Translations under genes and position numbers: made by a program
Source: Carya illinoinensis
Lineage: Eukaryota; Streptophyta; Magnoliopsida; Fagales; Juglandaceae
Assembly (NCBI RefSeq): GCF_018687715.1
Contig: NC_056757.1
Coordinates: 4,749,501-4,813,500, forward strand
DNA length: 64,000 nt
Reading direction: 5' to 3'
Shown here: positions 10,359 to 23,929 of the stretch, in pieces
How the letters are laid out: each line of letters starts with the position of its first letter
Numbering within the stretch: the first letter of the stretch is position 1
The notes under the pieces: model-generated
The model's database searches: none
What the model saw: only the letters and a program-made list of their open reading frames with translations
Told to the model about the DNA's origin: nothing

Positions 10359-10532
10359 TAAATACTATATACCATACCACCATCTCACTTGCATCCCATT
10401 ATATATAATGTAACGCATTTATCATTATTTGATGATAAAAAAATATTTAATAAATAATTATTTAATGATAATAAATGTACTATATTTTACTTAATGAGAT
10501 GTAATTAAAATAGTAGTGTAGTATATATAATT
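10359..10532. mobile_element. MITE-like hairpin element (about 174 bp)
   Basis: The left half (ATACTATATACCATACCACC...CATTTATCATTA) is matched imperfectly by the reverse complement of the right half (ATTATATATACTACACTACT...CATTTATTATCATTA). The whole segment can fold on itself, as short MITEs do. I see no clear target duplication. Confidence 0.5.
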
Positions 10533-11166
10533 TCCTTTTTTTTTAAGTTTTGATTATTTAAATAAAAAATATCAGAAATTTCAATTAATTTACCTGTTAA
10601 AAAGGTCAAACGGATGGGGTTAGCCGTACGAATACAGGAAAAGGGAAGGAAAAAGAAAAAAAGAGGCGGCTGTTGGGGGACATATTGACTGGAGCTGTGC
10701 CGTGACTGGCGTGGACGAGCGCCGTGTTAAACACGAACAAAAAGTCGCATCCAAGTAACAACTGCCTAACAATGTCGACGGTTGAAGTTCCAAGTTCAAC
10801 GCTTCAACACGCATGTACCTGCATGCGTGGCTGTGTTTTCAAGTTTCATCAAATTAATTCCTCTCTCGCCGTCTAATTGTCAGCGACTAGTCTACGTTTA
10901 AATAGTGAGGTAATTTTAAATGGTTTATTAATAATAATAAAATATTAATTATTAATAAATAATAGATAAAAAAATATTAATAAAATATTAAATAATAATA
11001 GAGAGATGTCACCACTTTCCAAGCACAGCCTAAAAATACCTACACTTTACTACTACCAATTATTATTTAACGTTTTTATCGTCTTACATATCACATATAT
11101 GTGGTGAGTTTAAAAAATATTCGAATATTTTTTGAACAATCAAAAGTTTAGAAAGAAAAAAAAATA

Positions 11167-11331
11167 GTAATGTTATACATCATCTTAATTATTATTATCT
11201 TCTCGTTATTTTATAATATGGCATTAGATGATTGAAGATTATTTATTATATTTTACTTATAAATCTATCATCTAATGTCACATCATGAGATGATGAGAGG
11301 ATGATGAGAAAATATATGATGAATATATTTT
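11167..11331. mobile_element. MITE-like hairpin element (about 165 bp)
   Basis: The left arm (TATACATCATCTTAATT...GGCATTAGATGAT) pairs with the reverse complement of the right arm (ATTCATCATATATTTTCTC...GACATTAGATGAT). The ends resemble the ATCATC-ended MITE family also seen at 25972, 33488, 58823 and 61381. Confidence 0.5.
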
Positions 11332-11621
11332 TTTTAAAAAAATCGATTAAAAAAAAAGACAACAAAAAGATCCAAAATATCATTAAAAAAAAAAAATTTT
11401 AACGAGGCAAAAATCAATTCAAAATAATGAACAAGAAAAATAAAACAACAAATAAAAACCAAAAAGTAAACATCAAATTTTTAAAGAATATTATTATATA
11501 AAACTTCATGATACATCCACTCTACTCTTTTCCATCATATAGGGAAATTTAATGCATCTTGCTTTGGGTAAGCTCTCAAGCCAACCCTACGATAATATTA
11601 AATTTAATTTGTATAGTTATA

Positions 11622-11863
11622 GGAGAATGCTAGAGTTACCGCTCCCAACTCCTTCTGGGAGCTATCAGTAGTCACTTTAATATTTTTCTTTTTGACTTTT
11701 TTTTACATGTATTTTTTTAACATTTTTAAATATATATTTTTTAAATTATAATATTATTTAAAAATACTTTTTTAATCATGAAGTAAAAAAAATAAAAATA
11801 AAAATAAAAATAGTCAACGGTAGCTCCCAACGATATCTATGGGCGGTGGCCCTATCATTATTC
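11622..11863. mobile_element. Mutator-like MITE, 242 bp with 9-bp target duplication
   Basis: A perfect 9-bp direct repeat ATAGTTATA flanks the segment (11613-11621 and 11864-11872). The terminal inverted repeats are imperfect over about 40 bp: GGAGAATGCTAGAG... on the left against GAATAATGATAGGG... from the right, both leading to GGGAGCTA. The AT-rich interior is also self-complementary. A 9-bp duplication is characteristic of Mutator-like elements. No coding capacity. Confidence 0.75.
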
Positions 11864-11872
11864 ATAGTTATA

Positions 11873-12574
11873 AGTAAGTTACAAGCATTTCTTTTATTAT
11901 TGCATTTAGATTTTTTTATATATATTCATAGTGCTAGATAAAATATTAGAGGTACAAGTTTAGCGCATTCTTTTTAAAAAAGAAAAATATTTGAGTAACA
12001 AAAGAATTTCACAATGTAAATCTAAAATTTTTTTATAAGTAAAATAAATTTACAAAGTGACATAACTTGATATGATCCGTTAAATTATAAAACTACTTTT
12101 ATTTTTAAAATAGATCTAACGTATCATGCGAAATCATGTCAATTTATATATTTATTTTTATAAAATCTGTTTATGGCTATAGCATTGCTCTAAATGTATA
12201 GAAAGTTTTATAACATGTAAAATATTTATTTATGTATTTTTAAAACTTGATGCAAGTGGATGAAAGAGTTATTTGATCGGTCTTGAGATACAAAATTAGT
12301 TTAAAGTAGTATGTAAATGGAAAACTGATTTTAATATAGAAAAATTTAGTTGTAAGTATAATTACATACTAATAGTTATATTAATTTAATATAATTAATC
12401 AAAATATAAATTTTATTAAAAATAATATTAATTTAAATTTTAAATATAAAATAACCAATATTAATATATAAATGAGTACGTTACTTTATACCTAATAAAA
12501 CTCTTTTAATATTTAACCAAGTACTAAGCCAAAACAAGAATCAAACCTCTTCCCTCCTTTATTTACCACTACCG
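11873..12574. other. AT-rich intergenic spacer upstream of the galactosyltransferase gene
   Basis: Low-complexity A/T sequence with no gene or strong repeat boundary that I can support. It probably includes the distal promoter of the gene that starts at 12684. Confidence 0.5.
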
Positions 12575-12583
12575 ATATATATA
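12575..12583 (+). promoter_or_regulatory. Putative TATA box of the galactosyltransferase gene
   Basis: TATATATAA about 105 bp upstream of the start codon, followed by a CT-rich leader (12590-12660) typical of plant 5' UTRs. Confidence 0.5.
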
Positions 12584-12683
12584 ACCTCTTCCCTCGTTTA
12601 CGTGCCAATACAAGCTCCTCCTCCTTCTCCCCCTCTTCTCTTTCTTTCGCTCTGGCGATTACACAGGAAGAGACTAGCAGAAA

Positions 12684-15600
12684 ATGAAGAATCGGAGCTC
12701 TGAAAAAATCTCCATTAAGTGGATTCCCATTTTCTGCATCTCTTCCTTCCTTCTCGGCACTCTCATCACCTGCAGGTCCCCTTTTTCCTTCTTTTCTCGC
12801 CCTCTCTGTACAATCTCTCATGTTTTGTTTTTGATTCGAATTGTTGAAAGAGGGAAAGTTTTGTTTTTGTTTTCGGTGGTTGTTCGTTTGATATTGCTTT
12901 TTTCGGAGCTCACGAGATTGTGATGTTCGGATCGTTATTGCGCAGGTCGTGGGCCCCACCGGAATCCAATGGTCAGTTCATGTCCCGGCGTCGACATGAA
13001 CAAGAGTTTCAAGCTGTCACCGACGATTTTACACCTAAAAAGGTATGTTTATAGTTTTCAAATTGTCGTGAATTTGAATTTCCTTTTTTCAATCCTGTCG
13101 GGTACTGAATTTTCCTTGTTTTCCGTTTTGGCTTGGCTGTTAATCAGAAACCGGCACCGGATAGCGATATAATGAAGAGGGTTTACAAAGCCGAGGAATC
13201 CCTTGAGTGAGTTTCTTAGCGTTCTCTGTATTTTGGACAGTACTCTTAAGTTTCTAACCGATTTATTTAAAATTAATATGGACGCTTTTTGTTGGTTTGT
13301 TTGGAGACGCTTCCAGATCCCTAGACAAGCAGATATCGCAACTCAATATGGAGTTATCGGCGACTCGGGGTTCTCGGGAAATGGGGATCTCCGACGGTTC
13401 TACTGCCACCTCTTTGTTGCCCAATGAGAGGAAGAAAGCTTTCGTGGTTATTGGAATCAACACTGCTTTCAGTAGTAGGAAACGGCGTGATTCGGTCAGA
13501 GAGACTTGGATGCCTCAAGGTTTATTTATATAGTTCTTGCTTGAACTTTATTTTTTCCTAGACTTGTTTGAGTTTTGTGGGTGTGGGTTTGGGTTGTTGA
13601 GAATGTTTTATTTTGTTCCGATTAGGTGACAAGCTTGTCCAATTGGAGCGCGAGAAGGGAATTGTGGTCCGGTTCATGATTGGCCACAGGTTAATTTACT
13701 TCTCCAGGTTCTTTTTATAAGTATCCCATCGTATGCCTTGGATGTTGGATTCATCACACACACACACACCCCTTGGCGTAAGCTTGTGTTGTCTAGAACT
13801 TGTAGGATGCTTTGAAATAGGTGGAAATGGACATTTGTAAGCAGGTGAATCTCATTGCTTACTTGCATGCTCAGAAATTTAAAAATCTTGTTTTTATTAT
13901 ATATGGTTCCATAAAAAATTTAATATTGATCTCTTAGCCAATTGAAAGGTTTTGAATTTCATTTCTTCATGGTATAATCGGCCTGAACTTAAAAAACTTA
14001 ACCAGACAGCAGAAAAAAGATTGAAAATGCTTGTATGCGTGTAATGCCACCATTACTTCACGTCCAGGAAGCATGTAATTCATGAGCAGGAGTATTAATG
14101 AGGCTAAAAGAAATATCTTTTTTATCAAGCTTTGCAGTTCAGTGAATTGCTGACCCAAAAAAAGTGATTAGAGATTGGACAATAGAATTAATGAAGTTTT
14201 GGTTGGCCTGATAATTTTTTATTTTCAAGAGCATATATGAGTCAAAACTACATGCAAGCCCTCTGCATTCCATGCTTCATCAATCGTAGTGTTAGCATGT
14301 TAAACCAACATAAAGATTTTGAGGTAAAAAACTGTGTTCAAAATTCATTTGTAAAATTTCTGTACTGTGTGCAGTGATCTAATGTTAATGGCTGGGATCA
14401 TACTTTTGCTTGAATCCATTGAATTACGACACTGTGATTGTCAGGTTTCTCAATGAAAGCAAAATGAATTGGGAGAATAGATAAATATGTTGGGAGAGAA
14501 GGATGATTCCAATACTGACCGGTGGATCAATATTAGTGCAGAGACAAACCCATAACAGCAAATATTAAAATCTCTAATTTTGTCTAAAGCATAAATGATA
14601 AACTAATGGGAAGAATTTAATAACCCTCTTTAATAAATTGATTCAACACACAGAATATTTTTTAATTCAAACGATGGATAAAAAGTAGAGTCTAATATTT
14701 CAGCATTCTATTCAGAAAAAAAAAAAAAAAAAAAATTCAGCATTGTTCTTTCAGACATCATGACGATGCAACATCACATTATCTCTGAGAGAAATTGCAG
14801 TTTATATCCTTTTTGTAACATATGTTAGATATATCACACATCAGATGTTGAAATTGAAAAAGATAGATTAATATAATGTTTCTCTGTTGTTTTAAATGGC
14901 GCTGAACTCACTGATACCTTCATGACTGTTTCAGTGCAACATCCAACAGCATCTTAGATCGAGCTATTGATTCAGAAGAAGATCAGCATCAAGACTTTCT
15001 TAGGCTGGTAAGAAAATGCCCGTAAAATTGTATATTAATCTAAGATCTAAGACACCCTGCTGGGGAAACGGTATCAAACTTTCGATAACTGTAATTATCT
15101 TGTAGGAGCACATTGAAGGATACCATGAGTTGTCTGCAAAAACTAAAATTTTCTTTGCCACTGCGGTTGCAAAATGGGATTCTGACTTCTATGTGAAGGT
15201 GGATGATGATGTCCATGTCAATTTGGGTATGCTCAGCCTCAACATCTCTATTGTTGTTTTCATTGTTACTGCTTTATCACCATTATAGAAAAGAAAGCAT
15301 TATACCACCATTGCTATGGTGATTTGTTACATATCTTGCTTTTGTAGGTATGCTAGCTACAACTCTTGCTCGTCACCGTTCCAAACCCAGAGTCTACATT
15401 GGGTGTATGAAATCTGGACCTGTGCTTTCTCGAAAGTAATTCTCCTGTAGCTTATATTTTGATGAGGGTGACATTGTTGCTATTTCGTTTACTTTCTGCT
15501 CCATATCTGCAGTGCTATATTAACATTTTAAGTTCCCTCTGTTCTCTAGAGATGTCAAGTATCATGAACCAGAGCACTGGAAATTTGGAGAAGAGGGGAA

Positions 15601-17216
15601 TAAATACTTCCGACATGCAACTGGGCAGATATATGCAATCTCGAAGGATCTGGCCACATACATCTCCATCAACCAGTAAGGTTTTTCATTTGGAAGTAAC
15701 CTAATTTGCTATGCTGTAGCTACCACATTAAGGATGATGAGCTTCATCATCTTCATCAATTTTCTGTTTAGTGTTTTGAGAATTTCTGTTTAGTTTATCT
15801 AGGTCAAAAAGATATTTTGAGAATTTCATTTGAACTTTGAAGTTGAAATTGGCCTAAAATTTGTATTTAGAAAACTTTGAATCAGATCAAAATTATAAGG
15901 AAAATTACACTTTACCTCTCTAAACTAAAACTTCTTTTTCAACTACTAAAGTTGTCACTTAACCCATTTTTGAAAAAAAAAATATATTGCAATTTATCCC
16001 CTGTTAAGAATTGACTGTTAAGATGGCCCACTTAAAACATAAGTTGCATGCTACTCCTCCTTAAGGTCCAATCATTGAGATCGTGTCATCTCATTTATTA
16101 TTGGCCATCTTAACAGTCAATTCTTGATGAGAGGGTAAATTGCAACTTATGTTTCAAATTTCAAGGTCAACTAACTATTTTGGTAATTTAATGGTCATAT
16201 TGCGAAACGAGTGGTTGTTGAGGGGGGTAAAGTGTGTACAATCAAATTGAATTCCAAGGGGCACTGATTTTTTTTTTTTTTATCTCAAAGATACTGGTTT
16301 ATGATCCATCTGGATACTTGCAAGTTGCAAGACTTCTTGGACATTGTAGCTTTTAAATTTTGAATATTTGCAAATACAAATATCCCTTATGAAGCACGGA
16401 TAAAGTTCTTAGAGGTATTGGTTATGATTGCAGGCCTATATTGCATCAGTATGCCAATGAAGACGTGTCACTTGGTTCATGGTTTATTGGTCTTGAAGTT
16501 GAGCACATTGATGACCACAGTATGTGCTGTGGGACCCCACCAGGTATTTCTTTTAGAAGACATATGTAATTAGAGCATAGTTTAACTTTTTTTCCGATAA
16601 GTGGGAAGAAACAAACTTAAAAAAAAAAAAAAAAAAACAAGAAAGTTAAATTTCAAGAACTGTATGGTGATGTCGCTCATGTCTACTGCTTCTGGATGAT
16701 ACACCACTAGCTAATCAAGATTGCTAATACCAAATCCGACCCAATATGGTTTATTTCCCCCATTTGATGAATGTTCTTTTTGATTGAGAATTTGGAATAC
16801 AATTTTGAAACAATTTAAAGAAACTGGATACAATTAAAAAGTGCTTTATTGTGTACATATAAAAAACCACCACTTATTGCATCTTGAGTTTAAACTTTAA
16901 ATTCTGGGTCTTGAATTTCGATCTGTAAGTTTAAGACACTTCTCTAGGTCAGGCATGAGGTGTTGATTGGTATCTGTGAACTCAATAAGTAAAACTCATC
17001 CATGTATGACATTGTTTATGGCCGTGGTTCCTTTATTTGAACCAATGTTAATGCTCTGCCGTTGCTGCAGATTGTGAGTGGAAGGCACAGGCTGGTAATG
17101 TATGTGTTGCTTCATTTGATTGGAGCTGTAGCGGAATCTGCAAGTCAGTGGAGAAGATAAAGTATGTTCATTCGAAGTGTGGTGAAGGGAATGGAGCTGT
17201 ATGGAGCGCTTTATAG
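12684..17216 (+). CDS. Beta-1,3-galactosyltransferase (GT31), type II Golgi membrane protein, 11 exons
   Basis: Joining 12684-12775, 12946-13042, 13148-13206, 13317-13519, 13626-13689, 14935-15007, 15106-15226, 15348-15435, 15550-15675, 16434-16543 and 17071-17216 gives an uninterrupted 392-residue protein; every intron is GT-AG. A short basic N-terminus is followed by one hydrophobic anchor (about residues 13-30) and the plant DUF4094 stem region. The GT31 catalytic domain starts near 125 ([22 protein letters not shown]). The metal-binding DDD is at 229-231 in [11 protein letters not shown], and the conserved EDVSLG lies near 317-322. The family transfers galactose from UDP-Gal in beta-1,3 linkage, for example on N-glycans or arabinogalactan proteins. 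From memory it is closest to Arabidopsis B3GALT7-type proteins (At1g77810). Acceptor substrate is not deducible. Length is normal and no defects are seen. Confidence 0.95.
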
Positions 17217-17642
17217 TAATTCAACTAGAGGGTGAGGGTCTTCCTTAGGCCTACAAGGATACTCAAAGTTTTCAATCCCATTCACCCACAGACTACAGTG
17301 TTGGCGGCAGTTTAGAGCATTAAAGTTGTGCATATATATTTATTATACACAAGTCAATACCGGCTTCTTGGCCCCGCAAGAGCTGGTCTATAAGTTTTAT
17401 GGAAGCTGGTCATTCAAACTTCGCTTCTCAGACTCCTAGTCCTGTAAAAGCTGGTGCATAAGTCATATTGAAGCTGTTCATTCAAACTTGTAGCAGTTCA
17501 CACGGACGAATCTGTTCAGCAAAATTCAAATTTTATTTAGATGTGGGAGATCTCAATTCTCCATTACACTGTACAACAATTGAATATTTTACAATGTAGT
17601 TCTCCCTCCTTTTTGTCTGTTCCTTTTAGATGTTGTAGTATT
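17217..17642 (+). other. Probable 3' UTR and downstream flank of the galactosyltransferase gene
   Basis: No frame of note. A short near-repeat (GAAGCTGGTCATTCAAACTT and GAAGCTGTTCATTCAAACTT, about 60 bp apart) lies in it. A definite polyadenylation signal cannot be assigned. Confidence 0.4.
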
Positions 17643-20307
17643 GAGCATCTCCATCCCGTTGTGCATCCACCCCCATCCTTATAATTTGGAGAAAAATTAT
17701 AAGGTTTGGCTCAATTTCGCATTCCATCCCGTTCCCCAAAATGGGGATGAAATTTAGGGGTGCTACAGGAGGTCCCCATATCTGAGGACCCACTGTACAT
17801 CTGCATCACTCTCTCGCCCCAACGATTGCCCCTTCCACCCTGCGTCTTCTTCTCCCCCCTCCCCCCTTCCCTCGTAACGCAGCATGGCCGGATTCTGCCC
17901 TCCTCGCTTATAAGTGATAAAGTATTCTCTAATTTTTGCCTATTTTTCTTTCCATCTCTCTCTCCTTCTCTATTTCTCCATTTCTCCATTTTCTTCCTCA
18001 CGATTTATCGTGAGATTGGACTGAGGATTGATGCATTTTACTCCCTGTTCGATCGATTATTATTTGGTACTCTCTTTTGAACTATCCATGCGTTTCTATA
18101 TAGTTGTATATGTATGTGTTATAATTTTTGTTTCTTCATGACCGAGATCCTTAGAAAATCCCCATTTCAGTCAGTTTGCTTCATTTTCCCGTGATGTTGT
18201 TTTCGTCCTCTCTCTGTCTCCTCCCTCTCGTCTTTGTTTTTTTTTTTTCTTGTTCCAACAACCAATTTGATATCTCTGCTGAATTGCCATTGTTCTGTTT
18301 TGGTTGCTCAGTAAATGGTGGAAAGGGGACAACGATTGGCTTTACATTATTTGTATATTTGTTTTAGTTTCATCTGAATTTGATTCTTTTTTATTGTGCT
18401 GATTACAAATGCAGTCTGTTTGGTTTCTGAGAATTTGATAGGAGATGAAGCGGGGAGTTGACCGAATGCAAGCTTGAGTTTTGTTTTGAGTTTGGGTTTA
18501 TATCTAACATTTATGTTTTTATTTTCCTGAGTACCAAATGCTTTTTTTGGTTGCTATGGGGATGCTTGGATCCATCTGAATAAACTTGAACACTACCTGA
18601 GAATTTTACTTCCGATACTTGGTTATCTGAATGTTAATTGATTTTACAATTTAATGTTTAACCAATACATTAAATTGAAGTACATTATGAGTAAAGCAAA
18701 AGGAGAAGAGATGATATGCTTTGTTCCTAGCTGTTTTTAGCTTTGTTCCTAGATTTAACCAATACATAGATTGAAGTTGAAAAATTGGCTAGCATCTCCC
18801 CTGCTAGTATTGTTCCTAGCTTTTTTTTGTTACTACTTGAGGATCTATATTTGAATTGAATATATTGGATTTATGTTAGATTTATTGGTTGTGATGTGGT
18901 TTATTCTTCACTTTCTTCAGCTGCTTTTTGAAATTGAGTTGTTGAGGATTTCTCCAAGTTTTGCGAGTATAATCTTTAGGTCATTTTATTATCATTCTTT
19001 GACTATTTTAGTTTAAAGAAACATGCTTTGCTAAATTATGAGAAAAATTCCTCAGTTTATATCCTGCTGATAGAACCTTTGGGAAATTTGTTGCATTATT
19101 CTTTTTGTTATGAGACCAGTATACTTTGTGCTTAGTTCATGACTGATTGTTTAGAAATGTTTCATTATAAAGATATGAGTATAGAAATTGTGATGTGTTG
19201 TTGGCCTTGGTGATGGGGGTTCGGGTGGCAGGTTTTTCAGCAAGGTTTTATAATGTTGAAGGACTTCTTATCTTGCATCTTCTATTTTCAGATTCTACCA
19301 TTATCTTCTTCTTGCATTGAACCCTGAATACATGCATTGGTAAGTGTAGTTGTTGGTGACTGGATGGCTTGGTGATAATTGTTGGATGTAAACATGGTCT
19401 CATTGCTCAATGATGTGTATTTCCATCATTGAATTTTCGGCAACATAGATCATAGGAAAAACCGAGTTGCTTCTTTTAATCTTTTATTTTTCTAATAAAT
19501 TCTATCTCCTATTGAATTGTGTCATTTGAAGTTTGTAAATATCTACCAATATTGTTTTGACAAAGCTGGTGTTCCAAGTCCATGTTGCAAAGTTTAGCTT
19601 TTTCTTTCTAAGAATTGAGATAGCTTGTTCTTTATATGCTATATTGTTGTTTGTGTGCAAGCACTCCTTCTCTATGTCATTGGCTTTTGGTCTTCAAGAC
19701 CATATTTCTTTGTTTAATCTTAAGTATGAAGTGTATACTTTCTTCAAATTACCCTCAACGTGGCCATTGCCCACGTGGGGGCAAATCTGAAAATGATATT
19801 TGTGCTTACTACACCAAACATGCAGTCTTACATTTCCTTCTTTACATACTTAAAAGAATTGCCATTGAATCCAATGCTAATTCAGATGACACTTATATAT
19901 ATATATATATATATGTTGGATAGTGTAACCAACGGAGGGAAATTAATTGATGATTTCTTGTTGGTAGTGGGACTGTTGTGGGCATTTCTTTTACAGCTAT
20001 ATATATAACAATCTATTTGGGTTCTTACTTTCGTGTTGTCTTTGCCTCATAATTCATTGACTATATTTATGTAGTCTATTAGTATTTTTTTCATACCATT
20101 TTTTTCATGATATAATTTTAGTTATATATTTTTTTTAGTCTCCTTGCATTTAATTGGTTCCTTGCATTTAATTGGTTCCTTGTATTTTATAGGCTCCTTG
20201 CATTTAATTGGTTCTACATGACTTGATATGCTGTACATGTGGATCATTTGCTAATTTTTCTTTAGGTAACAGCACTGTTTGGGTCTTTCGAGAGGGTAAT
20301 TTAGCTA

Positions 20308-20521
20308 CTGTTTGGCCATTGGAATTTTTCATCTCAAATACAAAATTCTCATCTCATCATTACAACTTTCCCAAATCCCCATATAAAATATAATAAACAA
20401 TTTAACTTTTTCTTAACTTTTTCAAATTTTAAAATAATAATAATAATATTAAAATATAATATTTTAACATTTAATCTTAAAACTCAAAATTCTCATATGA
20501 AAATTCTCAGTGGCCAAGCAG
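20308..20521. mobile_element. hAT-like MITE (214 bp) inside the PIF region
   Basis: The terminal inverted repeats CTGTTTGGCCATTGGAATT and, from the right, CTGCTTGGCCACTGAGAATT frame an AT-rich core. The core (CATTACAACTTTCCC... ATATAAAATATAATAAACAA) also occurs in the elements near 37651 and 53636. No coding capacity. Confidence 0.6.
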
Positions 20522-21147
20522 AATTTCGTATCTCTGTGTTGTTGGGTCATTTGTAGTATTTCGTATCTCTTGGGAGTGGGGGGTTGTTGTTAGGCTGTGA
20601 TGATAGTGTTTTAGTGCGGGGTAAGTCACAAGTGTTAATGGGGCCCTATTGATATGGTGGGGTAATCTTCACCCGGATGGCCATATTGCAGTTTTTGGTA
20701 CTTTCCACAAAAGGCAATCGGTGTTCAGGTGGAGTTTTGCAGCCATTCGCTGTAAGGCTTCTTACGTACGCATGCTGATTATATCATCACCATTCTGAAC
20801 CTTTTTACTTATTAATATATTCTATATATTAGTGAATCGGATGGAGATGCTCTTATTTATTATTATTGTGATTTGCATGATGTTTGGGAAGTGTTTTGTA
20901 TTATGTGTAAACTAAACCCCGTTGGCTGTGATGATGACAATCGCATGTGGAGATATTGTGAATTGTTGGTCATTTCCTCAATGGCTAGGTAACCCGAACG
21001 GCCAATTATGATTGGCAACCGGTTGTTGCAGCCACAAATAGGTGACCAAATTTCCAATATGTCATCATTCGGTTCCTGAGCCGGCGATCCCGAGTAAACC
21101 CCAACTTTCATTGTTTCTTGTTCTAACATTTCATTAATATTTTAGAG

Positions 21148-22361
21148 ATGGATTCACAAGACCAAGGACATATGTACTTCACCAACCTTCTTAGTCAAGA
21201 AGGTCAACTCAATCCCACTTACAGTGGGCAAAGTGGGAACTCTCCTATGACCCTTGATGACTCTCCACCATTACCCCCTAACAAGCCTATCGGCATTAGG
21301 AAATCAGTGAGGAGTGCGAACTTCACCCCCGAAGAAGACCAGTTACCTGTCTCCGCATGGCTAAATTGTAACCTTGATGTCGTTCAGTGAACAGATCAGA
21401 AACACTTCCAACTTTGGGAAAAAATCTTTGAGTACTTTCAGCAATATAAAGAAACCATAAATGAGCGGACAATAAAGTCTTTAATACATCGGTGGTCGGT
21501 TATTCAAAAGACCACAAATAAATTTTGTGTAAAACTAACTCAAGTTGAAGGGTTAAATCAAAGTGGCATGACCGAGCAAGATAAGGTAAAAATATCATAC
21601 TCTTACTTATTTTATGAGTAATTTATTTTTTCATTTGCAGTGGTTTAACATGGATTTTATTTGTTTAAATGCAAGCTTGAGAAGGCGAATATTATGTACC
21701 AATCTCTAGAAAAATGCAGCTTCCAGTTCGAGCATTGTTGGCACCTATTGAAGGACTAACCTAAGTGGATTTGGCGCGCCACAAAGAATGATTTAAAGCG
21801 AAGGAAGACGATGTCCCCATCCCCGACCCCGACCCCAACTCGATGTTCCTCCACTACAGAGGATTCGGTTTTTGATCTCGAGATGGAGAATGTGATAAAA
21901 AATGAAGTTATCGAATTGGACCGACCAATGGGCAGGAAAGCTGAAAAAGAAAAATGAAAGGCCTAAGGCAGGCAAGCAGAGGAAAATTTTCAACTCAGAA
22001 AGATGAAGTATACTCTTTTAGAGGAGTCACGTGCTCAGGAGAAAGAATTTTATCGCTTTAAGGCCGAAAAGATGGAGTATGACAAGAAGAAAGAGGAAAA
22101 AAATTACGTCTTGAAGATGAAAGACTGAGGTTGGAGGCAGAGAAGATGAGGATTGAGCTGAAAAAAGAACAAAGTAAAATCCGTCAAGAGGACGAAAGAC
22201 TGAGATTGGAGGCTGAGAAAGTGGAGCTTGCGAAGAAGGAATCAGATCAGCGCATTATGATGATGGATGTGAGTGTCATGCCAGAAATGCAGCGGCTATA
22301 TTTCCAGCAACTCCAGAGGAAAATCATGATGAGACGCAGTAATGCTCGAAATTTGGATTGA
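21148..22361 (+). pseudogene. PIF/Harbinger ORF1 (Myb/SANT-like protein), broken
   Basis: The product begins MDSQDQGHMYFTNLL, a start typical of plant PIF-like ORF1 and its domesticated relatives. A SANT-like segment follows (NFTPEEDQLPVSAWLN, then FQLWEKIFEYF). The first exon ends near 21585 and the next begins near 21676. The C-terminal part is a charged coiled coil (about 22010-22360). TGA at 21388-21390 and TAA at 21757-21759 (where relatives have Gln) interrupt the frame, and a further shift lies near 21830-21870. ORF1 proteins bind DNA and assist the transposase. This copy could not make an intact one. Confidence 0.75.
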
Positions 22362-22699
22362 TTATATATGGTTTGATTTGTTATTTTATGTTTCGGACAA
22401 TTTTATATGTGTAAAAAGTAATATAAATATTTTTTTGTACTTTTGATGATAGTTTCCTGTGATATTTTTGTGCAAGTAAATTAGATGCCACAATTTCAGA
22501 AACAATTATAAATTACCTCAAATTTAATCCACTATTATATCAAAAAAATACGAGGCCAAACTTGATTACGATTAATATAGTCACTATTAACATTAAGTAA
22601 TTACAAATACAAAGCAGATTAACTCAAACATAGTTTAAAATAACATAAAAGAAATAATAGAATATAACGCGACCCCAACTAATGTTGGGAATATAATAG

Positions 22700-23929
22700 T
22701 CATTGATGTTCAATTAGATCTTCTTGAAACTGATGATGTGCTGAGCTGTCTCTAATATGATGATGACGCTGGATGAAGTCCGTAAGCTCAGTTGTATGAT
22801 TACGCGAAAATTTCGGGAGATCATTATCAAGTTGATCATACTCAATGTTCATACTTTCACTATCATCATGCTCATCTTCAATGATCATATTATGTAGAAT
22901 AACATATGCTTTTATTATATTTGTTAGTTCCTTCACTTTGAACATTTGGGAAGGTCCATGAATGATAGAAAATCATTGTTGAAGTACCCCGAATGCACGC
23001 TCGACATTTTTTCTTGCGGATTCTTGTGCTTTCACAAAATTTTTCTTTTTATTCCCTCTTGGTGATGGAATCTTCTTTACAAAAGTTCGCCACTTGAGAT
23101 AAATACCGTCAGCAAGGTAATACCCCATAGTGTAGTCGTTGTCATTGATTGTGTAATTGACTGGAGGAGCACGCCCTTGGGCAAATTCCGTGAAAATAAA
23201 AGATTTCTCTAGAACATTAATGTCGTTATGTGAACCGGGCATACCAAAAAATGCATGTCATATCTAGAGATCATATGAAGCAACTGCTTCTAAAATAATA
23301 GTGGGTTAACGGATGTGGCCAAATTACATAACTTTCCAGGCTGCGGGACAATTTTTTCACTTCCAATGCATGCAGTCAATGCTTCCCAGCATTCTTGGGA
23401 ATCCTCATTGTTCAGCTACAACAAACAATCGGGTAATATCGTTGGCATTTGGAGACCGCAGATATTCATCTGAAAAAATACTTACTATTGTCTCAGAGAA
23501 TTTTTTGAGGCTCTCCATTGCGGTGCTTTCACCAATACGTATGCATTCATCCATAAAATTTTCAGTAACCCCATAAGCCATCATTCTAAGTGCTGCAGTT
23601 ATCTTTTACATAGAAGATAAACCGAGTCTTCCGGCATTATCTCTTCTCTGGACGAAGTACGACTCGTAAGACTCTACCTTGTTTAGAATACGGAGAAATA
23701 GGGGACGGCTCATCCAAAATCTCCTTCGAAATAGATTCGAGGGATATACTGGATTTTCTGCAAAATAATCGCGAAATAGGCGCTCGTGTCCCTGAATATG
23801 ATCACACCGAATAAACTTACGACGTTCGCGATTGTTACGATGCCCATCAGCCTCCTCATTAAGCACAACATCGCTATCATTTTCAGAGGATACGTATGTC
23901 AACAATTTGTGAAAGAAAGTACCAGCCAT
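22700..23929 (-). pseudogene. PIF/Harbinger DDE transposase (HARBI1-like nuclease), broken
   Basis: Read on the minus strand from the ATG at 23929. An N-terminal region rich in RRR and FLRIL-type motifs is followed by a helix-turn-helix-like part and a DDE_Tnp_4 core. The first Asp is in GSIDCMHW (codon at 23375-23377), the second in PGSHNDINVL (codon at 23222-23224) and the Glu in NVERAFGVLQ (codon at 23000-23002), so all three catalytic residues are still encoded. At least six in-frame stops separate the pieces (for example after GLSSM near 23606, after VVAEQ, and at Trp positions), most explained by C-to-T or G-to-A change. It is oriented convergently with ORF1. Confidence 0.85.

Noticed and set aside
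17711..18080. Overlapping frames on both strands at 17711-18001 and 17760-18080
   Set aside because: CT-rich leader-like DNA gives open frames on both strands. More likely the 5' UTR of the PIF ORF1 transcript.
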